From Saccharum officinarum (taxonomy: Eukaryota > Streptophyta > Magnoliopsida > Poales > Poaceae), in NCBI GenBank assembly GCA_020631735.1, contig CM036168.1:101514036-101578035 (forward strand): DNA of 64,000 bases. Reading direction: 5' to 3'. The notes below the pieces were generated by a model. The model saw nothing but the letters and a program-made list of their open reading frames with translations. It was not told where the DNA came from and searched no databases. Both the position numbers and the translations under genes were made by a program. This document shows, piece by piece, positions 14,768 through 26,050 of the stretch (within the stretch, counting starts at the first letter, position 1; the number at the start of each line of letters is the position of its first letter).

Positions 14768-15515
14768 AGGAGAGCAACAACAATGAGGGCCGTGAGAGAG
14801 TGGTACCAATGCATGGACGACAAGGGTAAGGTCAGGGAAATAGAATGACTTGTGAGGCTCACATACAAAGCAAGTCGGCTCAAGGGCACTAGATGTCATT
14901 TTGCAATTATTCTCTCTCCTACTCAGCATGCATATATTATTTAGTGGACATGATGTTTTCCAGCAAATATGTCACGAACCATAGTGTACAACCACCAATT
15001 GGACTTTTCCAGTGTCTGTTGATAATTCATAGCAAATTTTGCCATTATGAAAAATACACTATATTTCATAATATATCTAATGGAGCTCATTTGATATCAT
15101 AAGAATTATTGTTATTTTCTATAAACTTAGTCACAACTTACACACCATCTTCCTACATGCATGGGAAGGGGCCAATCGCCAAGGCTAGTTAGAGACAGTG
15201 CCTTATACCTATGAGGATGGAGGTGACAATGTTAGGGGTGCAAAGTGGAGCTGTTAGACCCTTAGAGGCCTTTAACACTCCATTAAGGCCCGGATATAGT
15301 ATGATTCATAACCCTATATGCACTAGTGGCATCTGAAGTGATTCGATATCAGAGCTAGGTTTGCTATTTGACCAGTTAGTTTCCTTCTGATATGGCCTAG
15401 GCATGGCACCACCGATGATGGTAACCTTGGGTATAAAAAATCTATAGAGTATAGATATTACATAAGGCCAAGTCCATGGTCATGGATGGGCCTATGCTAA
15501 TTAAGTGCTTTACAT
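14768..15515. other. Intergenic, nothing recognised
   Basis: AT-rich sequence between the gypsy LTR and the CACTA element. No protein or RNA gene that I can support. Confidence 0.5.
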
Positions 15516-16950
15516 CACTACCTCAGTTCTTCACATCACTGTCGGTTCAAAACCCCCCTTCACTGCTGGATTTTGAACCGACAATGGCATACCGACAGTG
15601 ATGGGGGGTTACATCACTGTCGATTCCTAAAAACTGACTCTGATGTGGTTTCCAGGAATTCATAAAAATAGGCTAAAAAAATAGGGGGGAAATTTATACT
15701 GGGAGACACCCCACTAGACAGTCACAAGTCACGTAATTTTTCGTGTGAAAAATCGCGTGCTTCGCGACCACCAGCGCTTGAACCCCTCACCTCCTGCTTT
15801 ACATCTTCAGCCCCTAACCACTCCACCTATGAGATGCTTGTGTCCAAATAAGATATTCGTCCTAGCCATTTTATATTCATCTGATTTTGAAATGAGTATT
15901 TGGGACCCTAAACCATTTCAAATGAAAAAGTTATCAACTATAAAGTTTTATAACTCTTCAAGATCTACAACTTTAGTTTTGGTTATTTCTCCATCTGAGG
16001 CCATTTGAGGAATTTAAATTTCAAATGTGAGAAAATTGAACTATAATTTTCATTGGATAAATGATTTCAGATTAAAAAGTTGTGTTGCAGTTGCACAACT
16101 TTTCAAGATCTATAACTTTTATTTTGGGTGTTTCTCTATCTGAGGTCATTTGAAAAATTTAAATTTTAAATTTGAGAAATCAAACGTAATTTTCGTTAGA
16201 TAAGTGGTTTCAAATGAAAAAGTTGTCAACTACAAAGTTGCATAACTTTTTGATATCTATAACTTTTGTTTTGGTCACTTCTCCATCCAAGATTCTTAAA
16301 ATACCACTACACACTCACTTATGACTATAGAACATATGCCTTTAGTTGGTATTAACTTCTATGAAATCTTGTCAATCAAATAGAGTGACATCATAACGAC
16401 TTCAAATAAGAAACTTATACACTACAAAGTTGCATAACTTTTCAATATCTACAACTTTTTGTTTTGGTCACTTCTCCATCCGAGATCCTTAACTACCACT
16501 GCACACTCACTTATGACTATGGAGCATATGGACTCCTTTGGTATTAACTCTACAAATTCATGTGGTGTATATTTAGACATCCAATGATCTCAAATCAAAA
16601 AGTTTGAATTACAAAGTTGCAGATCTCGTCAAGTACTACAATTTGATATATAGTTCGTCTTAATCTCATATGAGAAAGTTATGAAAGTTTTTTTACCATA
16701 TCACTGTCAGTTCAAAAAACTGATAGTGATAGTATCGGTGTTGGTTCTTAGCTAGAACTGACAATGATAGTATCAGTGTTGGTTTTAGATACAAACTGAC
16801 AGTGATGACCCAATATCAGTGTCGGTTGGTCGTATCACTGTCGGATATGACAAAAAACTGGCAGTGATGTGTCGGGAGGCACTATCACTGCCGGTTTCTT
16901 AAAAACCAATAGTGCTGAAGCCGACAATGAATGTCAGATCTGTAGTAGTG
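15516..16950. mobile_element. Non-autonomous CACTA (En/Spm) transposon, TSD CAT
   Basis: The ends are CACTAC at 15516 and GTAGTG ending at 16950, flanked by the 3-bp direct repeat CAT (15513-15515 and 16951-16953), which is the superfamily signature. Subterminal repeats built on cactgtcggt / accgacagtg occur in both orientations in the outer 150 bp at the left and 270 bp at the right. No transposase is encoded, so movement would depend on an enzyme in trans. Length 1435 bp. Confidence 0.92.
15880..16690. repeat. Degenerate tandem repeats inside the CACTA element
   Basis: Four to five diverged units of roughly 120-200 bp share phrases such as 'aaagttgcataacttt', 'atctataacttttgttttgg' and 'cttctccatc'. 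Two neighbouring units also share the phrase 'cactcacttatgactat'. Confidence 0.75.
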
Positions 16951-18300
16951 CATTGACTAGGGAATGATGTGTGCTTTTCTCCTTGGGTTGGTTAGTCTAA
17001 TTTGAGGCCGTTAAGATAGGGAAAGAGGGATCATTCCCATCGACAAGAGATTGTGGGTGGATACGAGCAAAGGCTTGGCGGCATATCTGTGGGTTTGGGA
17101 GCATGTGAGAAGTACATAGAGATGAATCCCTACCTGGTTCGCATGACTTGGGACCACCCGGTATCAAAGTATCTAGGTATTATGCATGACTTGGAACCGG
17201 TTGAGTCCAAAAGCCTTTTGGAGGGTGGATGTAGTGACCAAAGACTTCCTTGGCTATTGACTTCTAGTAGTAGAAAAAATGCAAGATTCCCTTATTTTGT
17301 TGATTTCTTAAACATTTTCATGTTAGTCCTTCCACAAATAAGTCTTTATAATGTAATAATGGATCCATGATTGTGCTTACTTTTTTGCCTGCTTCTCTGT
17401 GTTGTTGGTATGAAGAACCTAGGTCCAACTTAGTCGAAACATACTTTATTCAGTCACTTTCACATATCATGCATCCACCAATTGCACAAAAATGCATCAT
17501 AGTCTTCCCTGCCCTTTTTCTTGATTCATCACGAAAGACACAATAGCAATTATCACCCTTACTCGAATATCTGGCCATCCTATGAATTCTCATGGCTTTA
17601 ATGTCCTACCCACTAAATAAGAAGAACACCCAAGCCCATACTCTAGGAGAAGCGCTTTGAGTAGTTTCTATATTTGCTTCACACTTGGCAAAATGGACAG
17701 CAATCCAAGGAAGGTCAAAAAACAACGCCTCTAGGCATTCCTACATCCTAAGGGTTACAAGATCCAACATGATCATAGATCGGTTAGCATGTCCCTCAAG
17801 TTTACATAACTTGTGGGTCTCTCTAAAGATCCAACCAGTCTGGACCCTCAAGGCAAAAGTCCTATAGTTGGGCAAGGCTAACTCCCATATGACTCTGCAT
17901 AATGATCAGTTGACTGGGGCATCCAAGCTTGGAGTCAGAGTAGTCTAGCAAACATCAAGTACATTGTCCAACTCGACTCTAACAAGGTTAGGTATGTACT
18001 CAAGCAGAGCTATTATACAAGTAGGTCCACTAACTCAAATGTTGTTGACCCGGTGTAATCTGGCCTAGACTTTGTTGTGCATCTAAATACCAGAGTTGCA
18101 AAACAACTGTATTGGGAGGGGAGTTTGTTGAAGAGATCAAGTGTTGTTAACCTAAATGTGAGTGCCATTGTTGTTGTCTCCAATATTTGCACATGTTAGT
18201 GACATGATGATCTAAACTTCGGGGAAGTCCATACCTAGTGTACCAATTGTAGATAATTGGAAATTAACAAGTCTTAGGGTACTAAAAATGATATTCTAGT
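16951..18300. other. Intergenic, nothing recognised
   Basis: The 105-residue frame at 17053-17370 and the 60-residue frame at 17685-17867 match no family I know and have no supporting splice or promoter structure. Likely old transposon DNA. Confidence 0.4.
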
Positions 18301-18309
18301 ACCAAATAT

Positions 18310-18930
18310 GAATGAAGTAGTACCAATATGGGCCAGATCAAGAAAAGAGGTAGAAAAACATCACTCAACATCATCATATTGTGTTGATACCTTCTATATG
18401 TTGCTCTAGATGCTATTACCCCCAAGTTAGATCACCAATTTAATGAGGTATCTTTAGAATTGTTGGTTTCCTTCTTGTCTTAACCCAAAAAAAACTCCTC
18501 TAAATTTGATGTGGAGAAGCTTACTAGGCTTACACATATTTCTCGCATTCTAATCAAAAGGATATAAAAGATCAATTTGAAACACTTATTATTCATGTGA
18601 GAAGACTAAATGAATTTAGAGTTTGTCAAGATCTTACAATTCTAGCAGCGAAAATGGTTGAACTTAATATTGAAGGACATGGTGTATTCCCATTGGTTTA
18701 TCATTTAATTGAGTTGGCACTGTTGCTACTACCGGTGGTGACAACACGTTCAAAAGGGCATTTTAGGAATAAAGATTATCAAAACTGAATTGTGCAATAA
18801 GATGTTCGATGCTTGGCTTTATGACTTAATGGTGTGTTAAATTTAATAAGAGATATTCAAGAAATTGATCTCGAGACAATTAAGATAACATTTCAGAAGA
18901 AGAAAGATTGGAAAAGTGCAATTACCTAGG
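18310..18930 (+). pseudogene. Fossil hAT-type transposase, C-terminal dimerisation region
   Basis: Reading across several frames gives, in order, a segment starting GQIKKRG, LDAITPKLDHQFNE, NSSKFDVEKLTRL, a segment with IIHVRRLNEF, then FPLVYHLIELALLLL and a trailing LCNKMFDAWLYDL. This is the order seen in the plant 'TTF-type zinc finger plus hAT dimerisation' transposase family (the VYxLIELALxLPVATA block and the MxDxWLNDxLV block). Stops and frameshifts break it throughout, and the N-terminal zinc finger and catalytic core are absent. Not functional. Confidence 0.75.
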
Positions 18931-19374
18931 TTTTCTAGACACATTTGAAGCTTCATTGTCACTCGGCTTGTCTCTTGATTTCACTTGTATCTTTTTAGTA
19001 TTCTAACAACCTTATTACCTTAATGTCAGATTTCCTATATATATTATTTATATGTTCTTGTTCATATATTTTGTACTTGGTGAATGGAAACCAATACAAT
19101 TTGTGTGTATATAAAATAATTTAAATTTTAAATCTTATGCTACCTATGTTACAAATTTTGGTGCTTTGCTACATCTTTAATTTATAGAGTGTTTAGTTTT
19201 GAGAATGAATCCATTCTAGATAAGATGATGCATCATTAGTCAATTTTTCAAATTTAGTGGAATGATTTTATTTCTCGTAATAGTACTAATTATTAACTTG
19301 TGACAAATGAGTTAGTGATGCCACATCAATTTATTCCATTCCACAAACCAAACAAAAAAAATTACGGTAATGCT
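18931..19374. other. AT-rich spacer
   Basis: No gene or repeat boundary recognised between the hAT fossil and the GC-rich dispersed element. Confidence 0.5.
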
Positions 19375-20635
19375 TTCACACGGGTGTCCATCTGTCCGGA
19401 CGCCGCGCGCCCCACTCTGCCTCGTTGTTGTTGTCTCTTCCCCCACTGCGCATGCCCAGCCTGCGCCGCTCGCTCCTCTCTCCTGCCCGTCGCGCGCGCC
19501 CATCTCTACTGGTCGGGCCGCTCGCTCCTCGCGCGCATCGAGACACGTCGCCCGCCTCCGCTGGTTCTGCCATCATACGCACCAAGTCTGTGTTGCTCGC
19601 TCCTCTCTCCTGCTCGTCGTGCGCACCCACCTCTACCGGTCGAGTTTCATGCTCCTCCCATGCTGCTCGCACCCGCGCGCATTGGGCGCGTCGCCTGCCT
19701 CTGCTAGTGTTGGTGCTGCTGTCACGCGCCTTAGGGCAGTCCTTGCTGAGCCAAAGGCACCCATGAGAGCAGCCTGTGTTGGTGGTGCTCGCGCACCGCC
19801 GCTCGCCGCCGGCTCCCACCCCAAGGTCGGAATCGACCGGCCCCGACTCCCTCTCCTATGTTGCAAATGTATGTTTTAAGTATTTTAGGTGTTTTAAAGG
19901 TATGTTGCAAGTGTTTCATATGGATGTTATAAAAAGTAGATCAGGATGTTGCATATGTTGCAAGTGTTTCAGAGGCATGTTGCAAGTGTTTTAGAGGCAT
20001 GCTGCAAGGATTTCAATAAAATATTTCATTTATTTCAGATGTATGTTGCAAGTGTTTTGAGATAGATGTTGCATATGTTTCACATATATATTCCAAGAGT
20101 ATGTTCGAAATGTTTCAGCTGTTTCAGTCTTATGTTGAAATAAGTGCTTTCATGTTGCAAGTTGCAAGAGTTTTATTTAGATGTTGCATATGTTTCACAC
20201 ACATGTTTTAAGTGTATATTTCATCTACTTCATATGTATGTTGCATCCAAGTGTTTCATATTTTAGAGGTAGAGAATCACGGGAGCACGGCCCAGATGCC
20301 ATGGGATGGGACGCGACATGCCAGGGTCAGCGGATAGGGCGTGCTGGGGGCCAGCGGTCGGGGTGCGCGGTGCACTTGGGGTCATGCGGATGGGGCACGC
20401 TCGTCCTCATCCCAGCTCCCGGGTCCCGCCCGTGCAGAGAGAGAGGATGGGGGTCAGGGGGAACGAAGGAGCGGCGAGCGTGGGGAGAAGGCGTAGGCGT
20501 CCGGACTCATGGAGAGAGAGGAGGAGGTCAGGGGAAAGGAGCGGCGAGGGTGGTGTTTTCTGTGGGTGCGCGTGACGGGGGAGGCATGGGCGTCTGGACA
20601 CACGCTTCTATCCAAACGTGCGGGTGCTAGTCACC
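19375..20635 (+). mobile_element. Dispersed element, copy A (GC-rich flanks around a TGTTGCAAGTGTTTC array)
   Basis: The structure is a GC-rich left block (19375-19850, itself containing a duplicated segment of about 150 bp), a degenerate array (about 19855-20270), then a GC-rich right block to about 20635. The two ends resemble each other in inverse orientation (gtccggacgcc at the left, ggcgtctggac at the right). The same architecture recurs in opposite orientation at 48732-50010. No transposase is visible. GC-rich frames in all six phases here are composition artefacts. The class (Mutator-like or other TIR element) is not settled because I could not find a TSD. Confidence 0.65.
19855..20270 (+). 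repeat. Degenerate array of 'tgttgcaagtgtttc' units, copy A
   Basis: Irregular units of about 30-60 bp repeating tgttgcaagtgtttc-, cagaggcatgttgcaag- and gatgttgcatatgtttc-like phrases. The reverse complement of the same array is at 49060-49465. Confidence 0.85.
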
Positions 20636-22346
20636 GTGCTCACTGTGACTTTTTCGGCTGCGGCTTTTGGCTATGGCTGCAAGAACTGAACTGTCAGGTA
20701 CTGTACATGACACTAGAAACAACTGCAGCTGCATTCGTTCGGTCCGAGTCTCTTGAACTCTCTCGTCTTGCTACAGTCTAGAGAGGCGAAAGCGAGCGTT
20801 CCAGTCTCCGCCGGGGGAACCGACAGTCTTCCTCGCCTTCGATGGCCTTCAGGCTTTTGCGAGGTGGTGGAGACTGCTGGCCTCCTGCTGGTCGGAGGTG
20901 TAGGTCCTAGTAGATCTAGGTTTAGGTTTCCGGCGGTGGCGTCGAGACGGCGGCGGTGGCGTCAAGGAATAAGGTCCTCTCACTCTCTTCCCTGTCTTGG
21001 TGGTGCTTCGCTCCGGTGCCGTCAATGAGGGCGTGGAGGAGGGATTCCCTTTGTGGATCCCCTGTACAGGAGTCCGGTGGTAGCGGCTCGTCGGGAGGTG
21101 AGTTCACTAGCCTTGTGTTCTGAGGATGGAGAGGCAGCTTTGGTTTGTGTGGAAGGCAGGAGAGTGGAGCTGCAAGCTCGGTTGTTCCATGGTGGCGTCA
21201 GTCGGCAATGGCGAGTCTGCATCTAGGGTCACCGGGGCTTGGGGCGCGTCCCCAGCCAATGGATCCTCAGTGTTTGCTTCATCTAGTCCAAGATGGAGGG
21301 TGTCTACTGCGGCTCTTCTCAAAGCCTGCTGGCGATGGAGCTCTGGTCAACCTGTGGTTGGCGGCGTTTGGCTTCAGGCGATGGAATCTGGAGGATTTGG
21401 GCTATAGGGGTTCCAAGGAGTGGCTTGTAATTTCTTTGTTTTTTAGGGACCTTTGTGCTTTTAGCTCGGAACAGCTGTCTTCAGTATCCTTTGTCAACGT
21501 ATCTGTATTTGTATGAGTCCCTGTATGGTATCCTTAACTATCAATACAGGTATGTTGGATAAAAAAATAAGCTGCAATGAGCAGGCCGAAGTATCTCCAA
21601 AAAAAATTAATAAGTAAAATAATAATGCACTACCTTGTTCCACGAACCAAACGATCTAGTTCTTTCCTCCGCCAATACCGATACGTGTGAGTCTGTGATG
21701 CTCTGCTTAGAAGTACGCGTGGATGAAGATCGAGTTTTGGTGGAGACGCAGATGCTAGAGAGGCCGGGTGGGGGTCATCATATCTCTAGAACGACGACAT
21801 TTTGTCCTTCGATCCGGCTGTCGGTAGCTGCTATTGGCGTTTTGTGCAGGGAAGGTGAGGCGCAGGCGCCCCATGCTGTGCCACGAGTGCAGGCCCCGCC
21901 CGCTCCCTTGCAGCCCTGCTGTGCCGACTGCAGGCGGCAGCAGCCGCCAGCCAGCAGCTCATGCGTGACAAGGCGAGCGAGATGTGGTTGCGAAGGGGGG
22001 GACATCGCCCTCCTGTCCACCTGCAGCCATGGAGGACGGCCAAATGCCCACATGGTCTACCATTCACAGCCTCACAGGCAGAACACTGCACCTGCAGAAA
22101 CATACAAGAGAGATCGAAAATGACCGGCCAGACAGTACAGTACAGTACGTGGACCAAATTAAAGGCGCTTTTTATTTGCAACTGGTGAAAGCAAGTCTGC
22201 AAGTGCCGCATAGTACATGACCAAAGAAAGAAAGAAGGCACGTTACCTTATTTGGCTGTGGTACTGGTACACCTGGACCAGAACGATATGGAGAGGACAG
22301 GTGTCCATGCCGCACCGCCCTCTATAAAAGCTAGGGTTCTCGTATA
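20636..22346. other. Intergenic; possible retroposed or captured segment with A-rich end
   Basis: 20790-21610 is moderately GC-rich and ends in 'ttaactatcaatacagg' followed by A-runs near 21560-21615, which could be a processed or LINE-type 3' end, but I recognise no domain. 21640-22330 contains only unsupported GC-rich frames. A TATA-like ctctataaaag lies at about 22321-22331, with no gene evident behind it. Confidence 0.35.
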
Positions 22347-22348
22347 TA

Positions 22349-22491
22349 CTCCTTCCGTTCTAAACTATAAGTCGCTTTGATTTTTTTTACATCCATTCTG
22401 CTATGTATTTAGACATAACATATATCTAGGTACATTGTAAAATGGATGTATCAAAAAAGTCAAAGCGACTTATAATTTAGAATAGATGAAG
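22349..22491. mobile_element. Stowaway MITE (Tc1/mariner), TSD TA
   Basis: The inverted ends CTCCTTCCGTTCTAAA and (revcomp) CTTCATCTATTCTAAA extend into a long near-perfect inverted repeat including ATAAGTCGCTTTGA. TA flanks both sides (22347-22348, 22492-22493). 143 bp, non-coding, would be moved by a mariner-type transposase in trans. Confidence 0.92.
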
Positions 22492-22658
22492 TATTATATT
22501 ATACAGCCTTGCCCTAAAATAAACATACTCTTGCTTCATCAATATTCGTATCTCCAAATAAGCTTATTACAAAAGTATATTCCCATAATCTATATAATAT
22601 GATGATGTTAATTATACATCATGAATATTAGTGTTTTGCTTATATTTGTTTAGACTTA

Positions 22659-23518
22659 GAGCATCTCTGAGAGTTCCTAATAAAGCCTCACAATCTTAAG
22701 ATTTTTTCGGCAAGAATAGAAAAAAATCCATCTCCAAAAGTTATCAATCACACCTCCCAATCTTTTAGCACTCGGGAAAAAAAATCACCGAAAGCGCGGA
22801 TATATCCGCGTATGGAAGACGTGCGTATCGGTCTACCAATCTAAGGTGAAAGGAAGTAGGAAGTGTTCCTGATGCAAATGTACAAGAGAGAAATAATATA
22901 TAAAAATGGTTAGCATCTCAAGAGTTCCTAATAAAGCCTTCAAATCTATGATTTTTTGCAAGAATAGAAAAAACCTATCTCCAAGAGTTCTCAATCCCAC
23001 CTCCCCGTCTTTTGGCACTTGGAAAAAATGACTGAACACGTGAATATATGCGCGTGTCTTCCACACATGTATCGCCTTCCATTATAGGGTGGAAGCGCAT
23101 GGGAAAGAATAAAGAGTAGGAAATGGTTCCTGATGCAAATGTACAAGAGAGAAAGAATATATAAAAGTGGTTAGCATAATTTAAAAATAGTATATAATTT
23201 CTGATGTAAAATTATCTTCTATATTTTAGGAGTGAATTATTGATAACTGCTGGAGATGGTCTTATTTATTCCTCCCAATACTTTTTAACGAGTTGGAAAA
23301 CTCTAAGGTTTTGGGAATAAATTCTTGGAAACTCTTGAAGATGCTATTAGGAAAATTTAGAAATAATATCGGATTCCTGATGTAAAATTGTCCTCTATAT
23401 TTTAGAGTAAATTATTGGAAACTATTGTAAATTGGCTTGTTTATTTCTCTCAATACTTCTTCACGAGTTAGAAAACTTCAGAATTTTGGGAATAAATTTT
23501 TGGGTACTCTGGGAGATG
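22659..23518. mobile_element. PIF/Harbinger-like MITE containing a nested copy of itself
   Basis: The outer ends are GAGCATCTCTGAGAG at 22659 (preceded by TTA) and a degraded mirror (tactctgggagatg) at about 23518. An inner copy runs from GCATCTCAAGAGTTCC (about 22914) to its mirror GGAAACTCTTGAAGATGC (about 23334), also next to TTA on the left. The left halves of both copies are similar in series (22659-22911, 22914-23170), then two similar right halves follow (to 23336, to 23518). Left-left-right-right order is what a self-insertion gives. Confidence 0.7.
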
Positions 23519-23584
23519 AATGGAGAGTACTACTCTAATATCTAAATATGTACCCATCAAACGTATCTTCATCCATCAAAGTTA

Positions 23585-23929
23585 GGCAGTGTTTAGATCC
23601 AAAATTTAAAATTCCAAAAGTGTCACATTAAATGGTTACGGCACTTGTATAGAGGATTAAATATAGACGAAATAAAAAACTAATTGCACATGTTACTTGT
23701 AAATTGCGAGACGAATCTAATGAGCCTAATTAGGCCGTGATTAGACACTAAACTGCTACAGTAACACATGCTCTAATGACGGATTAATTAGGCTTAATAA
23801 ATTCGTCTCACAGTTTACAGATGAGTTCCATAATTAGTTTTTTTTGTTGGTATCAAAAACCTTTTTCGATATTCCATAAAACATCCGATACGACACCCAA
23901 AAATTTTACGCTCAAAAACTAAACACCCC
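23585..23929. mobile_element. Tourist-type MITE (PIF/Harbinger), TSD TTA
   Basis: Begins GGCAGTGTTTAG and ends CTAAACACCCC (reverse complement GGGGTGTTTAG). TTA is duplicated at 23582-23584 and 23930-23932. Interior long inverted similarity includes 'cgagacgaatctaatgagcc' opposite 'ggcttaataaattcgtctc'. 345 bp, no coding. Confidence 0.88.
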
Positions 23930-23932
23930 TTA

Positions 23933-25262
23933 TTTGTGCGTTGACTTTTGGAACGGTTGCCCCAACTGTATATGATGTGTGATCTCTCTCAATAATCAAT
24001 ATAGACGTTTGAATGTGCCTTCCATCCGAGACAAATCTTTTAACTAGAAAAAACAATTAATTCATATCGTTTCCACGTGGAAAAAGTATACATCATACTT
24101 CGTGGATATTAAAGGTTAAATATAGTTTTTTCGGATCTGTCTAGGTGATATTCAGTTGTTTTGGGTCCTCTTGTCAACTGAATTTTTCCCAAGCACTTAC
24201 ACGGTCTTATAGCTATATTTACACCACCTTATTACTATATTTACAATGACTTCTTCAGTGTAATTTATTACACAGTGTGATGTAATTTGCGAATAACACA
24301 AATATATGCCAAATTTTTCAAACACAATTCCAAATTATTTTTATGGATTCCAAACATCAGAGAAATATATGTCAAATTGTTCACAACTATTATCAAATTG
24401 TTCACAAATTATTCACAATTTTCAGAAAAATACAAATTATTCACAACTTTTGGTGGGACCCACCCCCACCTTATCCCTTCCCTTCCCTTCCCCAACCTGG
24501 GCAACGATGGCGGCTACCAAGCTATGGCAGCTACCACAGCCATAGCAGCAACGGCGGTGGGTACCAGCAGCAGCAGGGAGGCTACAGCGCCGCCCAGGCA
24601 TTGACACTATTACCGGCAACAGGGACGCGGCTACTCTGGCAACGGCCGCTCTGCTGCCCCTACCCCCATCGTAGTCGAGGACATGAACTTGTTCCCGCTG
24701 CTACCCGCCGCGGCTTCCTCGGTGGCCATGGCGACAATGCGGATCCGACGAGGGAGATGGTCTGGCCGCGGATCCAGCGGCCACAAATTCGGTTGATGGA
24801 GGTGACGAAATCAACCGGTTGACATATAGCGTTTCTCTTTTTTTTCATTTCAAATAATAAGATGATTTGGCTTTCCTAGATCGGTAATGCTCTCCTCAGG
24901 CGGTGCAGGCTTCTTTTGCGTGCGGCGTGGCCTCCCGTGCCAGACCGGAGGCGTCCGATATTTTTAACGGCTCCGGACGGCCAGACGCTAGTAACATTCA
25001 TTCTAGATATATTGCTTTATATTTAAATTTATTTCAAAATCCATGTATTTAAAAAAGGCAAATCGTTTTATAATTTAGAATAGAAAAGGATGTTGAGTTC
25101 CTGAAGTTATGCATGCGTGCATCCTAAATTAAACGGATCTCGTCGATCATGCTTCGTGCACACATATATATGTAGGGAGTACTTGTACTTCCTCGCAAGC
25201 CGAGAGCTAGAGGCCACTACCGGATCGGAGAAATGAGGCAAGGAGAGGCATGTCATCAGTGA
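23933..25262. other. Intergenic with a Gly/Gln/Tyr-rich gene-like fragment
   Basis: 24490-24810 reads in two successive plus-strand frames as a Gly/Tyr/Ser/Gln-rich stretch (YGSYHSHSSNGGGYQQQQ, then RGYSGNGRS), which resembles a low-complexity tail of an RNA-binding protein. There is no complete domain or splice structure, so it is probably a captured or decayed fragment. The rest is AT-rich. A degraded Stowaway-like inverted repeat may lie at 24990-25090. Confidence 0.35.
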
Positions 25263-25519
25263 TTAAACATATCCAAGAGTACCCAATTTCCAGCTCTAAA
25301 AATATTGAGAGAAATAAAGAAGGCTATCTCTAAGAATTTCTAATAATTTTCTACCAAAACATCAAAATTTTGATCCCACACGCAATTTCGTTGGCTGGCG
25401 GCAATTTATTTCTTTTCCGCGCCAGATCGGTTTCCGCGCGAGGAGTCGCACATCCGTCGCCGCCGCCTCCCTGCAGCTTCTGCCGATCCCCAGACTTCCC
25501 CTGCCGGCGATCTCTAACT

Positions 25520-25645
25520 CCGGATGCTCGACCTCCAGGAGCTCCCTCTTGTACTTGTATCTCATCGCCACCCACACGAACAGAGCCATATTGACCACCG
25601 AGAGAAGCAGGAGGAGCACGTAGTAGTAGTCAAGGTGGGAGCCAG
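25520..25645 (-). pseudogene. Captured fragment of an NPF/PTR (POT family) transporter C-terminus
   Basis: Downstream of the glucanase fragment, in the same minus-strand frame, is HLDYYYVLLLLLSVVNM followed by FVWVAMRYKYKREL. This is the last transmembrane helix and basic cytosolic tail of proton-coupled peptide/nitrate transporters (NPF/PTR family). Only about 40 residues are present out of a protein of about 600, so no transport function is possible. The fragment is joined after a short unrelated linker to a GH17 piece. Family assignment rests on pattern memory of this tail. Confidence 0.6.
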
Positions 25646-25659
25646 GTACCGCGGGAGCG

Positions 25660-26050
25660 CGACGTCCGCCGTGTACCCGGTACCCCTGCGCGAACGAGCC
25701 GCTGGAGGGCGGGTAGGAGTTGGCGACCACGTCGAAGCGCACCGACGTCGAGCACTTGAAGCCTGAGAACCCGGCGGCGGCCGGGGCGCCGTCCAGGTTC
25801 CGCATCGCCGGGAGGATGCTCTGCGCCGCGCCGCCCTGCACCTCGTTGCCGACGGCGATGTACTTGATGTTGACGGCGGGGTAGTAGGGCTTCACGTTGT
25901 TCTGCACCCATGACGCGGCGTACGAGGCGCTGCCCGCGAGCCGGCCAAGCTCGTCGCCGTTGTCGGTGTCGGGGATGAGGACGATGCCGGAGTTGTGCAG
26001 GGCGTTGAGCATGGTCTGGGAGGGCGAGTAGATGCGCACCGGCACGGTGT
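25660..26050 (-). pseudogene. Captured fragment of a glycosyl hydrolase 17 (glucan endo-1,3-beta-glucosidase)
   Basis: An open minus-strand frame (26111 to 25362, 249 codons) includes about 120 residues with GH17 motifs in order: VRIYSPSQTMLNAL, then ASWVQNNVKPYYP, NIKYIAVGNEVQGG (the Asn-Glu of the catalytic acid) and SILPAMRNLDGA, ending near VANSYPPSSG. The family cleaves beta-1,3-glucans of plant or fungal walls and normally has about 310 residues or more. The signal peptide, the first beta strands and the C-terminal half with the nucleophile are missing. The frame reads on into the transporter fragment, so a chimeric protein could in principle be encoded. Expression is unknown. Confidence 0.85.

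Noticed and set aside
19300..19880. Overlapping plus and minus frames of 113-169 codons
   Set aside because: GC-rich low-complexity sequence open in several frames at once, within a dispersed repeat; no domain or intron evidence.
20181..20630. 149-codon plus frame
   Set aside because: Starts in the degenerate repeat array and runs through the GC-rich flank of copy A; no recognisable protein.
22321..22331. TATA-box-like ctctataaaag
   Set aside because: No gene follows; the next feature is a Stowaway MITE.
24287..24822. Possible RNA-binding protein gene (Gly/Gln-rich)
   Set aside because: No RNA-binding domain, frame changes within 300 bp, and no consistent splice sites; kept only as a fragment in the intergenic entry.
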